Assembly (NCBI GenBank): GCA_028702395.1
Contig: JAQVOV010000006.1
Span: forward strand, 1-30,976
DNA length: 30,976 bases
DNA from: Candidatus Omnitrophota bacterium
GTDB lineage: Bacteria; Omnitrophota; Gorgyraeia; JABMRN01
Direction of reading: 5' to 3'
Of this stretch, positions 1 to 7,752 are shown one piece after another; position 1 is the stretch's first letter, and every line of letters begins with the position of its first letter. The position numbers and the translations under genes are program-made. Below the pieces are notes generated by a model. It was given only the letters and a program-made list of their open reading frames with translations, did not search any database and was not told the DNA's origin.

Positions 1-319
1 AAATTCAGATCCAAGAATTTACCCTTAACTATTGCTTTAAACCCAACACCTATGATAATCAGCTCTTTAGTATATCCTTCTGTAACCCCTGTTACCATAT
101 TTTGAACAAGTGCCCTAAAAAGGCCATGTTTTTCTTTATGACTTCTTGAATCAGAAGGTCTTTTTATTTCTACGACTTATCTGTTACCGAAACCGTGAAA
201 TCAGGATCTATTTTCAGGGAAAGCTCCCCTTTAGGACCTTTAACACTAACAAGTGAATTCTCGCTTTTTATTTCAACGCCTTTTATTATTGTAATAGGCC
301 TATTACCAACTCTTGACAT
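1..319 (-). CDS. rplF: 50S ribosomal protein L6, N-terminal part, frameshifted and cut by the window edge
   Basis: Large-subunit protein near the factor-binding centre. Translation from ATG at 319 gives an L6 N-terminus (MSRVGNRPITI, then KGPKGELSLKI). After about 47 residues the frame hits TAG and TAA. Shifting one base near 176-179 restores a clear L6 continuation (VVEIKRPSDSRSHKEKHG, then LFRALVQNMV and GVTEGYTKEL), which runs to the left window edge. One A appears to be missing from a short A run (Asp-Lys-Val-Val expected). L6 is essential and both halves are well conserved, so a sequence or assembly error is the simplest reading, though a real frameshift cannot be excluded. Last visible gene of the S10/spc cluster, downstream of rpsH as usual. 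Confidence 0.88.
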
Positions 320-471
320 TTTTTATTCCTTTCATACGTGTGTTCTGTTCTTTGTAACCTTTTACAAGAATCATATTCTACACGATCACAAACTTTTATT
401 TTATCTTTCTGGCCACTGGCTTCTGGCAGCTATCTTTAAATCAATTAATTCTATTCACTATCAACTTACAA

Positions 472-870
472 TTACCATGCATAACAAATGACTTCGCCAC
501 CGATATTCTTGCTTCTAGCTTCATATCCTGTCATTATACCTGAAGAAGTTGAAATTATAGATATACCAACTCCGCCAATAACTTTTTTTATATCTTTATA
601 TCCAGTATAGTTTCTAAGTCTAGGAGTTGAAATTCTTTTCAACCCTTTTAAAACAGCTGTATTCTTTTTTGTATATTTAAGAAATACTTTAATGATACCC
701 TGTTTATTATCTTCAACTTTCTGATAATTCTCTATAAACCCTTCTTTTTTGAGAATATCACTGATAGCTAAAAGAACATTTGAAGATTTGATCATTACTG
801 AATCTTTTTTAGCACTGCTTGCATTACGTATCATCGTAAGCATATCTGCTGTTAAATCTGTTACAGACAT
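472..870 (-). CDS. rpsH: 30S ribosomal protein S8
   Basis: Binds the central domain of 16S rRNA and helps assemble the platform of the small subunit. The 132-residue product has the usual S8 length, the N-terminal DxxADMLTMIRNA segment, and the C-terminal signature GGVGISIISTSSGIMTGYEAR ending in GGEVICYAW (quoted in pieces; residues about 99-132). Start ATG at 870 has a GGAGAAATAA ribosome-binding site just upstream. Order rpsN-rpsH-rplF is the standard spc order. The 107-bp spacer to rpsN holds a heptad repeat. Confidence 0.97.
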   Translation of the reverse strand: MSVTDLTADMLTMIRNASSAKKDSVMIKSSNVLLAISDILKKEGFIENYQKVEDNKQGIIKVFLKYTKKNTAVLKGLKRISTPRLRNYTGYKDIKKVIGGVGISIISTSSGIMTGYEARSKNIGGEVICYAW

Positions 871-917
871 TTATTTCTCCTTTTATTCGAGTCTAGCCTT
901 TGGTCTGGACTTATAAG

Positions 918-955
918 TTCTGACCTCTGACTTCTGACCTCTGATCTCTGAGTTC
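918..955. repeat. Degenerate heptad repeat, rpsN-rpsH spacer
   Basis: Period-7 units TCTGACC, TCTGACT, TCTGACC, TCTGATC and TCTGAGT follow each other on the plus strand. The left neighbour GGTCTGGACTT (902-912) can pair with AAGTTCTGACC (915-925) with two mismatches, giving a small hairpin. One of about a dozen such spacers in this window. Confidence 0.7.
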
Positions 956-977
956 TATCCTAAGATCAATTAAAAAT

Positions 978-1163
978 CTACCAACTGGCTTTTACTACAC
1001 CAGGGATCTCACCTCTTAATGCAATTTCTCTAAAACATATCCTGCATACCTTAAAGCGTCTCATATACCCTCTTCGTCTTCCGCAAAGTTCACACCTAGT
1101 ATATTTTCTCACTTTAAATTTAGGTTCTCTTTTTACTTTAACTACTAATGCTGTTTTTGCCAT
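978..1163 (-). CDS. rpsN: 30S ribosomal protein S14, zinc-binding (type Z) form
   Basis: Small-subunit head protein next to S3 and S10. At 61 residues it is the short zinc-ribbon form rather than the ~100-residue zinc-free form. Two CxxC pairs are visible (CELC at about 24-27 and CRIC at about 40-43), followed by the family ending LRGEIPGVVKASW. Start MAKTALVVK. Sits 12 bp downstream of rplE and is followed by the heptad spacer before rpsH. Confidence 0.96.
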   Translation of the reverse strand: MAKTALVVKVKREPKFKVRKYTRCELCGRRRGYMRRFKVCRICFREIALRGEIPGVVKASW

Positions 1164-1175
1164 CTTTATATCCTC

Positions 1176-1727
1176 TTATTTAGATTGTCTTTTTACAAAA
1201 GGAAATCCAAACATACCTAATATCTCATATGCTTTTTTCGGATCGCCTGCGCTTGTTACAATTGTTATATCCATACCATGTGAAACAGGGATCTTATCAG
1301 GATCTATTTCAGGAAAAATAACCTGTTCTCTTAGCCCAAAAGAATAGTTACCCGCCTTATCAAAAGATTTGTCAGAAAGTCCTCGAAAATCACGTAATCT
1401 CGGTATAGCAACATTTATTAATCTATCTAAAAACTCATACATTCTTTCACTTCGTAGTGTAACCATTATCCCATTTATCATTCCTTTTCTAAGCTTAAAA
1501 TTAGCAACAGATATTCTAGCTTTTCTTAAAACAGGCTTTTGACCGGTTATCATAGCAACACTTTTCTGAATATTCTCCAGCGTTTTTGCATCCTGATCAG
1601 TATGACTGAGCGCGACATTTAGCACTATTTTTTTCAATTGCGGAACTTGAAACCTATTAGTTAGTCCATGTTTCTGTATATATTCAGGGACTATCTGTTT
1701 AAAATACTTTTCCTTTAACCTAGACAT
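1176..1727 (-). CDS. rplE: 50S ribosomal protein L5
   Basis: Binds 5S rRNA and forms the central protuberance with L18 and L25. The 183 residues match the family length. Visible landmarks are PQLKKIVLNVALS near residue 29, GQKPVLRKARISVANFKLR, the RLRDFRGLS segment, and DITIVTSAGDPKKAYEILGMFGFPF at the C-terminus (given in part). The start ATG overlaps the rplX stop by one base (TAATG), a typical sign of translational coupling. Confidence 0.97.
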   Translation of the reverse strand: MSRLKEKYFKQIVPEYIQKHGLTNRFQVPQLKKIVLNVALSHTDQDAKTLENIQKSVAMITGQKPVLRKARISVANFKLRKGMINGIMVTLRSERMYEFLDRLINVAIPRLRDFRGLSDKSFDKAGNYSFGLREQVIFPEIDPDKIPVSHGMDITIVTSAGDPKKAYEILGMFGFPFVKRQSK

Positions 1728-2038
1728 TAGAACACCTCATTACATTTTTTGCAATATCTTGACTTTGATCCATCTTTTAAAAGATTATAACCAACTTTAG
1801 AACCAGAATTACATTTCTTGCAGAAAACTGCCAAATTAGAAATTTGAATAGGCGCTTCTTTTTCTAGAATTCCGCATTGTTTATCTTCTTTTGTTTTTTT
1901 AACATGCTTTTTTACGAAATTAACACCTTCTACAATTGCTTTATCAGCTCCAGCACGAAGCATCAAAACTTTTCCTGTTTTTCCTTTATCTTTTCCTGCT
2001 AAAACCACTACCATATCATTTTTTTTTATTTTTGCCAT
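1727..2038 (-). CDS. rplX: 50S ribosomal protein L24 with zinc-ribbon tail
   Basis: Assembly initiator of the large subunit. I place the start at 2038 (MAKIKKNDMVVVLAGKDKGK), with AGAGG 7 bases upstream, because the longer in-frame ORF adds 12 residues that do not belong to the family. The product has 103 residues. A KOW motif lies near the N-terminus (VLAGKDKGKTGKVL). The C-terminus has two CxxC pairs (FCKKCNSG and YCKKCNEVF), so this is the zinc-binding subtype. Overlaps rplE by one base. Confidence 0.96.
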   Translation of the reverse strand: MAKIKKNDMVVVLAGKDKGKTGKVLMLRAGADKAIVEGVNFVKKHVKKTKEDKQCGILEKEAPIQISNLAVFCKKCNSGSKVGYNLLKDGSKSRYCKKCNEVF

Positions 2039-2054
2039 AACAAAACCTCTTAAA

Positions 2055-2423
2055 TTAAATAACTTCAGGAGCAAGAGAAACTATCTTCATAAACTTCTTT
2101 TCACGAAGTTCTCTGGCTATCGGGCCAAAAATTCTTGTTCCTTTAGGATTATCCTGATTATCAATTATTACAACTGCATTCCTGTCAAATCTTAAGTATG
2201 AACCATCTTTCCTTTTAATAGGATACTTAGTTCTTACCACAACAGCTCTTGCAACAGTTCCTTTTTTTACTGCTGCAGTAGGCGTTGATTCCTTGATATT
2301 ACAAGTAATAATATCTCCCACTTCTGCACAGACTTTACCGGATCTTTTTAAAACACCAATACATGAGGCTCTTTTTGCTCCTGTATTATCTGCCACGTCT
2401 AAAATTGTTTGCATTCTTATCAT
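2055..2423 (-). CDS. rplN: 50S ribosomal protein L14
   Basis: Large-subunit protein at the interface, contacting L19 and the 16S rRNA bridge. The 122 residues are exactly the common family length. The N-terminus MIRMQTILDVADNTGAKR and the C-terminal GPIARELREKKFMKIVSLAPEV are diagnostic (second one quoted in part of the conserved end). Sits between rpsQ and rplX in canonical order with a 16-bp gap to rplX. Confidence 0.97.
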   Translation of the reverse strand: MIRMQTILDVADNTGAKRASCIGVLKRSGKVCAEVGDIITCNIKESTPTAAVKKGTVARAVVVRTKYPIKRKDGSYLRFDRNAVVIIDNQDNPKGTRIFGPIARELREKKFMKIVSLAPEVI

Positions 2424-2443
2424 TTTTACACCTTATTTATTTA

Positions 2444-2707
2444 TTAATGTTTTTCAGGGAGAATTTCAACTAATCTCCAAGATTTAAGCTTTGACAATGG
2501 TCTTGTCGAAACGATCTTAACTCTATCGCCTACTTTAGCACTGTTTTTTTCATCATGTGCCATAAAACTTCTAGTAACTTGGACTAGTTTAGGAAAATTC
2601 TTATGTTTCTTATGTGTTACTACTTGGACAACAATAGACTTATTCATCTTATTGCTCTTCACCGTCCCGATGATGCTCTTATTGAATATTTTTTTAGACT
2701 CTTCCAC
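2444..2707 (-). CDS. rpsQ: 30S ribosomal protein S17
   Basis: Primary 16S rRNA-binding protein of the body. OB-fold protein of 87 residues with the signature segments GTVKSNKMNKSIVVQV (about 14-29), HDEKNSAKVGDRVKI and STRPLSKLKSWRLVEIL. The gene overlaps the end of rpmC by 14 bases, so it is likely translated by coupling from rpmC. Confidence 0.96.
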   Translation of the reverse strand: MEESKKIFNKSIIGTVKSNKMNKSIVVQVVTHKKHKNFPKLVQVTRSFMAHDEKNSAKVGDRVKIVSTRPLSKLKSWRLVEILPEKH

Positions 2708-2903
2708 TTTTACGCTCCCTTACAATAGTATTGCATCTTGCAATATCTTTTTTTAAAGCACTGATCATATGCGGCTTTTCAAGTCGCCCACTTTTTGCAT
2801 CAAATTTAAATTTGTATAATTCGTTATGCAAAGAAGATACTTTTTGTGTAAGCTCTGCATCTGTCATGTTCTTTAACGTTTCTAAATTTTGTTTTTTGGA
2901 CAT
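2694..2903 (-). CDS. rpmC: 50S ribosomal protein L29
   Basis: Small helical-hairpin protein near the polypeptide exit tunnel, part of the docking site for trigger factor and SRP in other bacteria. The 69 residues fit the family (KNMTDAELTQKVSSLHNELY, then KFDAKSGRLEKPH and KDIARCNTIVRERK). It lies between rplP and rpsQ as usual, 15 bp after rplP, and overlaps the rpsQ start by 14 bp. Confidence 0.95.
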   Translation of the reverse strand: MSKKQNLETLKNMTDAELTQKVSSLHNELYKFKFDAKSGRLEKPHMISALKKDIARCNTIVRERKSGRV

Positions 2904-2918
2904 TTTGCTTTCCCCGTA

Positions 2919-3332
2919 TTAATGTACTCTTGATACAAATTTTGTTTTTAAACTTAATTTATTAGCTGCCAATCTCATTGCTTCTCTTGAAACCTCTAAA
3001 GGTATACCTTCCATCTCAAATATGATCCTACCCTTTTTAACAACAGCAACCCAATGATCAAGAGCTCCTTTACCTTTACCTTGTCTTGTTTCAGCAGGTT
3101 TCTTTGTTACAGGTTTATCAGGGAATATCCTTATCCACATTTTTCCGGCACGTCTGGTATGTCGCATAACTGCAACTCTGGCAGCCTCAATTTCAATAGC
3201 CTTTATCCAGCCGTTCTCAATTGATTTTAATGCACAATCCCCAAAATTTATTTGAGAACCTTTATTTGCACTTCCAGATCTTCGACCTCTTTGTGCTTTA
3301 CGAAATTTGACTCTTTTAGGCATCATTGCCAT
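2919..3332 (-). CDS. rplP: 50S ribosomal protein L16
   Basis: Protein near the A site that helps position tRNA. I choose the start at 3332 (MAMMPKRVKFRKAQRG) because AGGAG lies 10 bases upstream and the rpsC stop ends one base before it (TGA-G-ATG). The longer ORF back to 3365 would read through the rpsC end. This gives 137 residues, the normal length. Conserved blocks are GRRSGSANKGSQINFGDCAL, the MWIRIFPDKPVTKKPAETR segment, and GKGKGALDHWVAVVKKGRI. Confidence 0.95.
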   Translation of the reverse strand: MAMMPKRVKFRKAQRGRRSGSANKGSQINFGDCALKSIENGWIKAIEIEAARVAVMRHTRRAGKMWIRIFPDKPVTKKPAETRQGKGKGALDHWVAVVKKGRIIFEMEGIPLEVSREAMRLAANKLSLKTKFVSRVH

Positions 3333-3333
3333 C

Positions 3334-4002
3334 TCAATTCTTCTCCTGTTTTGTCTGGTTTTCATATAATGAAAACTTTTCGCCTTTACATATCCACACT
3401 TTAACTCCTATTAGACCAAAAGCAGTATGCGCTTCAGCAAATCCATAATCTATATCAGCCCTTATTGTTTGAAGAGGTATCTTTCCAAACATATACTTTT
3501 CTGTTCTTGCTATTTCAGCTCCACCAAGTCTCCCTTTTACTGCAACACGGACACCTTCAGCACCTGCATCTTTTGCCATTTGTACGGATTTTTTTATTAC
3601 ACGTCTAAACGGCATTCTTTTTTCAAGCTGAAAAGCAACATTTTCGGCAACAAGCTGCGCTTCGAGAGCAGATTGTTTTATTTCCTTTATATCAATAAAA
3701 ACATCTTTTGCAAAAGAACTCATCTCTAAAACCTTGCTCTTAAGAGAATCTATTTCAGTCCCTTTTCTTCCGATGATCGCTCCAGGTCGTGCTGAAAAAA
3801 TTATTATTCGCAGTCTATCCCCGGCTCTTTCAATATCTATGTTTGCAATAGCAGCCTGATAAAGCTTCTTTTTTATATATCGCTTTATCTTAACATCTTC
3901 AAGAAACTTTAGCGAAAACTCCGCCTTCTTTGAAAACCATCGTGATTTCCAATTGTTCGTTATTCCCACCCTAAAACCATATGGATGAACTTTTTGCCCC
4001 AT
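3334..4002 (-). CDS. rpsC: 30S ribosomal protein S3
   Basis: Head protein lining the mRNA entry channel. The 222 residues include a type II KH domain with the GxxG-type loop GAIIGRKGTEID near residue 73, and the C-terminal block GAEGVRVAVKGRLGGAEIAR followed by GKIPLQTIRADIDYG. The stop is TGA at the expected family length, direct evidence that TGA terminates in this organism. Directly abuts rplV (TAAATG) and is followed by rplP after one base. Confidence 0.97.
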   Translation of the reverse strand: MGQKVHPYGFRVGITNNWKSRWFSKKAEFSLKFLEDVKIKRYIKKKLYQAAIANIDIERAGDRLRIIIFSARPGAIIGRKGTEIDSLKSKVLEMSSFAKDVFIDIKEIKQSALEAQLVAENVAFQLEKRMPFRRVIKKSVQMAKDAGAEGVRVAVKGRLGGAEIARTEKYMFGKIPLQTIRADIDYGFAEAHTAFGLIGVKVWICKGEKFSLYENQTKQEKN

Positions 4003-4479
4003 TTAAAACTCCTCTTTACTTGTCTTCTTTCTCAGATCTTTTTTCTGAGTTGTTTTTTTTACAGTTTTTTTAACTGTTTCTTTTTTAGAAGCGACTTTTT
4101 TCATGCTTTTTTTTGCTGTTTCGTCCTGCATTTTTGCAGGAACAAGGTCTAGCTCGATACACATATGAGAAGTTCTCTTTTTTATAGCAGAAGCTCTTCC
4201 CATTGTTGCAGCCCTATATCTTCTCAGAGAAGGACCTTCATCAACCGTTATCTTTGAAATATATAAACCACTTTCGCCGTAATTAGCTTGTGGATATTTA
4301 ACTTTTGCATTGCAATAAGCAGATCTAATAGCATCTAAAGCGTATTCACTCATTTTTTTATTTATATTAGGCAAAAGAGATAATGCTTCATCAACTCTTT
4401 TTCCTCGTAAAACGTCTGCTACAAGTCGTGCCTTTTTAGGCGCTATACGAATATATTTTGAATGTGCTTTTGAAATCAT
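4003..4479 (-). CDS. rplV: 50S ribosomal protein L22 with lysine-rich C-terminal extension
   Basis: Exit-tunnel protein that binds all domains of 23S rRNA. The first ~112 residues are a complete L22 (AHSKYIRIAPKKARLVADVL, later ISKITVDEGPSLRRYR and RAATMGRASAIKKRTSH). About 45 further residues follow, very rich in Lys, Thr and Ser with repeated VKK/KKT-like elements, making 158 residues against about 110 usually. The tail is low complexity and probably disordered. Similar basic tails occur on L22 in some lineages; its role here is unknown. The stop abuts the rpsC start. Confidence 0.95.
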   Translation of the reverse strand: MISKAHSKYIRIAPKKARLVADVLRGKRVDEALSLLPNINKKMSEYALDAIRSAYCNAKVKYPQANYGESGLYISKITVDEGPSLRRYRAATMGRASAIKKRTSHMCIELDLVPAKMQDETAKKSMKKVASKKETVKKTVKKTTQKKDLRKKTSKEEF

Positions 4480-4502
4480 GTTACCTTTCCTATTCTTTTT
4501 TA

Positions 4503-4787
4503 TTAAGTCTTGTTCATTGATATGACAGTAGCTGCACCATGCTTTTTAAAAGTACGTGTCGGAGAAAATTCCCCGAGTTTATGCCCTACCATATTTTCAT
4601 TAACAAAAACCGTAATAAACTTTTTCCCATTATGTACAATAAAGGTCATTCCAATAAAATCAGGAGTAATAGTAGTTCTTCTAGACCATGTCTTAATTGG
4701 TTTTCTATCCCCAATTTCCTTAGCCTTGTTCACTTTTGCAAGCAACTTCTCATCAACAAAAGGTCCTTTATATATAGATCGGCTCAT
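4503..4787 (-). CDS. rpsS: 30S ribosomal protein S19
   Basis: Head protein that contacts S13 and the A-site tRNA region. 94 residues, family-typical. MSRSIYKGPFVDEKLLAKV at the N-terminus, KTWSRRTTITPDFIGMTF in the middle, and HKLGEFSPTRTFKKHG near the C-terminus are diagnostic. Located between rplB and rplV as in the canonical S10 cluster. Confidence 0.97.
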   Translation of the reverse strand: MSRSIYKGPFVDEKLLAKVNKAKEIGDRKPIKTWSRRTTITPDFIGMTFIVHNGKKFITVFVNENMVGHKLGEFSPTRTFKKHGAATVISMNKT

Positions 4788-4804
4788 TTAACTTTTCCTT
4801 TCAA

Positions 4805-5632
4805 TTATTTAGCATTCCTGCGTCTAATGATGAATTTATCAGAAAGCTTAGGTTTTCTTGTTTTATAACCTTTAGTAGGTTTTCCCCATAAAGATACAGG
4901 ATGTCTTCCTCCACTTGATTTACCTTCTCCACCACCCATAGGATGATCAACAGGATTTTTAACAACAGCTCTTGAAAGAGGATTTCTGCCTAAATATCTG
5001 CTTCTACCAGCTTTTCCAAGTGAAATTGAATCATGTTCTGTGTTTCCTACTTGGCCTATAGTGGCTCTACATCCTTTTTTAACAAGCCTAACTTCTCCAC
5101 TAGGCATTTTTATATGTACATAATCACCATCTTTAGCTATTATTGAACATGCATTACCTGCAGATCTTGCGATCTTTCCTCCACAACCTTTATTAAGCTC
5201 AATATTATGTATTGAAATTCCAGGAGGTATATTCTCTACAGGAAGGCAATTCCCTGCTTTGATCTCCGGAAAATCAGTTGATATGACCTTGTCACCAACA
5301 TTAAGATCAAGTGGACAGAGTATGTATCTTTTTTCCCCATCTTCATACTGCAACAAAGCAATTCGACATGTTCTATTAGGATCGTATTCTATTGAAACAA
5401 CAGATGCTCCAATATCGAATTTGTTCCTTCTAAAATCAATTATTCTATATTTTCTTTTATGTCCTCCACCAATTCCACGAGAGGTGATCCTTCCATTATT
5501 GTTTCTACCACCGGATTTTTTTAACGGCCGTAACAAACTTTTCTCAGGCTTACTTGTAGTGATCTCCTTGAAATCATATCCTGTTTTCCATCTTGATCCA
5601 GGTGAAGTTGGCTTGTATGTCTTTATTCCCAT
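4805..5632 (-). CDS. rplB: 50S ribosomal protein L2
   Basis: Essential for subunit joining and located close to the peptidyl-transferase centre. 275 residues. The conserved loop NPVDHPMGGGEGKSSGG contains the histidine equivalent to E. coli His229. Other landmarks are RNNNGRITSRGIGGGHKRK near residue 43 and the basic tail KTRKPKLSDKFIIRRR. ATG at 5632 lies in a clear ribosome-binding context (GGAGAAAATAGA). Confidence 0.97.
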   Translation of the reverse strand: MGIKTYKPTSPGSRWKTGYDFKEITTSKPEKSLLRPLKKSGGRNNNGRITSRGIGGGHKRKYRIIDFRRNKFDIGASVVSIEYDPNRTCRIALLQYEDGEKRYILCPLDLNVGDKVISTDFPEIKAGNCLPVENIPPGISIHNIELNKGCGGKIARSAGNACSIIAKDGDYVHIKMPSGEVRLVKKGCRATIGQVGNTEHDSISLGKAGRSRYLGRNPLSRAVVKNPVDHPMGGGEGKSSGGRHPVSLWGKPTKGYKTRKPKLSDKFIIRRRNAK

Positions 5633-5709
5633 TCTATTTTCTCCTAACCCATAATGCGTTTTAGAACTTATCGGGTCTTTTATTTAATTTGTGTCAGGAC
5701 CTTTTCGTC

Positions 5710-5740
5710 CTTTTACCTTTTTACTTTTACCTTTTTACTT
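5710..5740. repeat. Degenerate heptad repeat, rplW-rplB spacer
   Basis: Alternating 7-mers CTTTTAC and CTTTTTA, two copies each plus CTT, ending one base before the rplW stop codon. This spacer has no obvious second inverted arm; the remaining 70 bp up to the rplB ribosome-binding site show no further structure that I can support. Confidence 0.65.
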
Positions 5741-5741
5741 A

Positions 5742-6020
5742 TTAAGTAACGTCTATTTTCTCACCTTGCTTCAAGGTAACTATAGCTTTTTTCCAGTCTG
5801 GTGTTTTCCCTAAAATATAACGAACTCTTTTTTTCTTGCCTCTCATAGTAAGAGTATTAACTTCTTTAACTTTTACTTTGTAAATTTCCTCAACTGCAGT
5901 TTTAATACTTATCTTATTAGCATTTTTATCAACCCAGAAAAGATATTTGCTATCAGGCAGCATGTTTGTCCCTTTTTCCGTTCTGATCAAACTGTTGATT
6001 GTTTTATATGAATTCTGCAT
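5742..6020 (-). CDS. rplW: 50S ribosomal protein L23
   Basis: Exit-tunnel protein and docking point for trigger factor and SRP. The 92-residue product shows LIRTEKGTNMLPDSKYLFWV in the N-terminal half, then NKISIKTAVEEIYKVKVKEV and the Lys/Arg-rich loop TMRGKKKRVRY typical of L23. Starts two bases after rplD and is followed by the heptad spacer before rplB. Confidence 0.95.
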   Translation of the reverse strand: MQNSYKTINSLIRTEKGTNMLPDSKYLFWVDKNANKISIKTAVEEIYKVKVKEVNTLTMRGKKKRVRYILGKTPDWKKAIVTLKQGEKIDVT

Positions 6021-6022
6021 AA

Positions 6023-6676
6023 TTACCCCTTAAGCCTTTTGGATAACAGATCAAGACCCTTCTTTGTTACAAGAAAGTTTTTATGCTTTAGAATATCAAA
6101 AGCATTTAGATCTGTACTTAAAACTACTGTGACATTTTTAATATTTCTTGAGGAAAGATTCAAATTTTCATTTTTCTGATCAACAGCTACTAAAGTTGAT
6201 CCCTCAAATTTTATTTTATCAAAGATCTTTGTAAAACTCTTTGTTTTAGAATCATTGACCAAAAGATCTTCTATTACAACAAACTCTCCGTCTTTGATCT
6301 TAGCATTAAGACTATGCAACAGCGCTGTCCTTTTCATCCTTTTTGTTATTGTTTGCTTAAAACTATGAGGATGAGGTCCAAAAACAACTCCTCCGCCTCT
6401 CCACAATGGACTGCGACTTGATCCTGATCTTGCTCTTCCCGTACCTTTTTGCTTCCATGGTTTTTTTCCTCCACCGGAAACCTCACTTCTAACTTTTGTT
6501 GAAGCAAGCCCAACACGCTTATTAGCAGAATACATCTTAGATGCCTGTGCCAATATTGAAAGCGAAAAACTCCCAGTAAATAGACTGGAATCAAGGTCTA
6601 TCATACCTTCTTTTTTACCTTTTACGTCAAAGACAGGAACTGTATTTATAATTTTTTGAACTTTTTTATTTGTCAT
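6023..6676 (-). CDS. rplD: 50S ribosomal protein L4
   Basis: Large-subunit protein whose extended loop reaches the exit tunnel; in enterobacteria it also represses the S10 operon (not shown here). 217 residues. The tunnel loop is seen as KPWKQKGTGRARSGSSRSPL followed by WRGGGVVFGPHPHSF. The start overlaps the end of rplC by 11 bases, so coupled translation is likely. Confidence 0.96.
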   Translation of the reverse strand: MTNKKVQKIINTVPVFDVKGKKEGMIDLDSSLFTGSFSLSILAQASKMYSANKRVGLASTKVRSEVSGGGKKPWKQKGTGRARSGSSRSPLWRGGGVVFGPHPHSFKQTITKRMKRTALLHSLNAKIKDGEFVVIEDLLVNDSKTKSFTKIFDKIKFEGSTLVAVDQKNENLNLSSRNIKNVTVVLSTDLNAFDILKHKNFLVTKKGLDLLSKRLKG

Positions 6677-7289
6677 CGTTTTTCTCTACCTTCTTAGGTT
6701 TCTTTAAAGCTTCCTTTATAACAACATAACCGTTATTATGCCCAACAATAGGACCTTTAACTGCAATAAGATTCTTCTCTGCATCTATTTTTATGACTTT
6801 TAGATTTTGAATTGTTTTTTGTTCATCACCCATATGACCAGGCATTGTCTTTCCTTTATGAACTCGTGAAGGATACGAACTAGCACCGATAGATCCCACT
6901 CTTCTGTGATGCATAGAACCATGACTGGCTTTTCCACCACTCCAGCCGCATCTTTTCATACCACCCTGGAACCCTTTTCCTTTTGATGTACCTGTAATAT
7001 CAACATAATCACCTTCTGAAAAAACACTTACATTAACACTATCTCCTGACTTATATTGATTAGAAGAATTCACCTTGATTTCTTTTATGAATTTTTTTGG
7101 AGGCGTATTTTTGCCCTTTTTCTTCTTATCATATATACCTAATTGGATAGCATCATATCCGTTTTGTTCTGATGTCTTCACAAGAAGCACTTCTGACGGA
7201 ACTGCTTCTATCAAAGTAACAGGCACTCTTCTGCCTTCGCTATCATATACTTGGGTCATACCTATTTTTTTTCCTAATAAACCTATCAT
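6666..7289 (-). CDS. rplC: 50S ribosomal protein L3
   Basis: Nucleates 23S rRNA folding; its long loop reaches the peptidyl-transferase centre. 207 residues with N-terminal GLLGKKIGMTQVYDSEGR and the loop segments KGKGFQGGMKRCGWSGG, ASHGSMHHRRVGSIG and KTMPGHMGDEQKT. Located between rpsJ and rplD as expected and overlapping rplD by 11 bases. Confidence 0.96.
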   Translation of the reverse strand: MIGLLGKKIGMTQVYDSEGRRVPVTLIEAVPSEVLLVKTSEQNGYDAIQLGIYDKKKKGKNTPPKKFIKEIKVNSSNQYKSGDSVNVSVFSEGDYVDITGTSKGKGFQGGMKRCGWSGGKASHGSMHHRRVGSIGASSYPSRVHKGKTMPGHMGDEQKTIQNLKVIKIDAEKNLIAVKGPIVGHNNGYVVIKEALKKPKKVEKNDDK

Positions 7290-7305
7290 TTTATTACCTC
7301 AACAA

Positions 7306-7635
7306 TTATTTTATTTCAACACTTACACCAGCCGGAAGATCTAATTTTCTCAAAGCATCTATTGTCTTTGCAGTTGGATCTATAAGCTCCAATATCCTTT
7401 TATGGGTTTTTAACTGAAACTGCTCTCTAGCTTTTTTATTAACATGAGGAGATCTCAAAACTGTAAAAACTTCTCTTTTCGTTGGAAGTGGTATAGGTCC
7501 AGAAACCTTAGCACCTGTTTTTTTACCAGTATCCACTATCTCCTGAATAGAAAGATCCAATAATCTATGGTCAAAAGCCATTAGTCTTATTCTGATCTTC
7601 TGCGTTGATGTTGAATTTTTAGTTTTAGTTACCAT
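7306..7635 (-). CDS. rpsJ: 30S ribosomal protein S10
   Basis: Head protein and, as NusE, a partner of NusB in antitermination. 109 residues, about seven longer than usual because of a Lys/Thr/Ser-rich start (MVTKTKNSTSTQ) before the conserved KIRIRLMAFDHRLLD. The signature SGPIPLPTKREVFTVLRSPH and KKAREQFQLKTHKRILEL follow. First gene of the S10 run, separated from the upstream tuf by a 117-bp heptad spacer. Confidence 0.97.
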   Translation of the reverse strand: MVTKTKNSTSTQKIRIRLMAFDHRLLDLSIQEIVDTGKKTGAKVSGPIPLPTKREVFTVLRSPHVNKKAREQFQLKTHKRILELIDPTAKTIDALRKLDLPAGVSVEIK

Positions 7636-7639
7636 TATT

Positions 7640-7750
7640 TGTGTCCTTGTGTATTGTGTACTGTGTCTGTGTGTCTTGTGCCTGCTATGGAATTCTTTAT
7701 TTAGTTTTCCTTTGTCGACTCATGACTCACGACCCATTACACATGACTCG
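7640..7750. repeat. Facing heptad arrays, tuf1-rpsJ spacer
   Basis: Left arm 7640-7682 is built of TGTGTNN-type 7-mers (TGTGTAT, TGTGTAC and variants). The right arm 7714-7750 is built of GACTCAT, GACTCAC, GACCCAT, TACACAT and GACTCG. The arms are imperfectly complementary and could fold the whole spacer into one long hairpin. The right arm begins 2 bases after the tuf stop in the transcript. The part from 7661 on is identical behind tuf copy 2. Confidence 0.68.
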
Positions 7751-7752
7751 TT

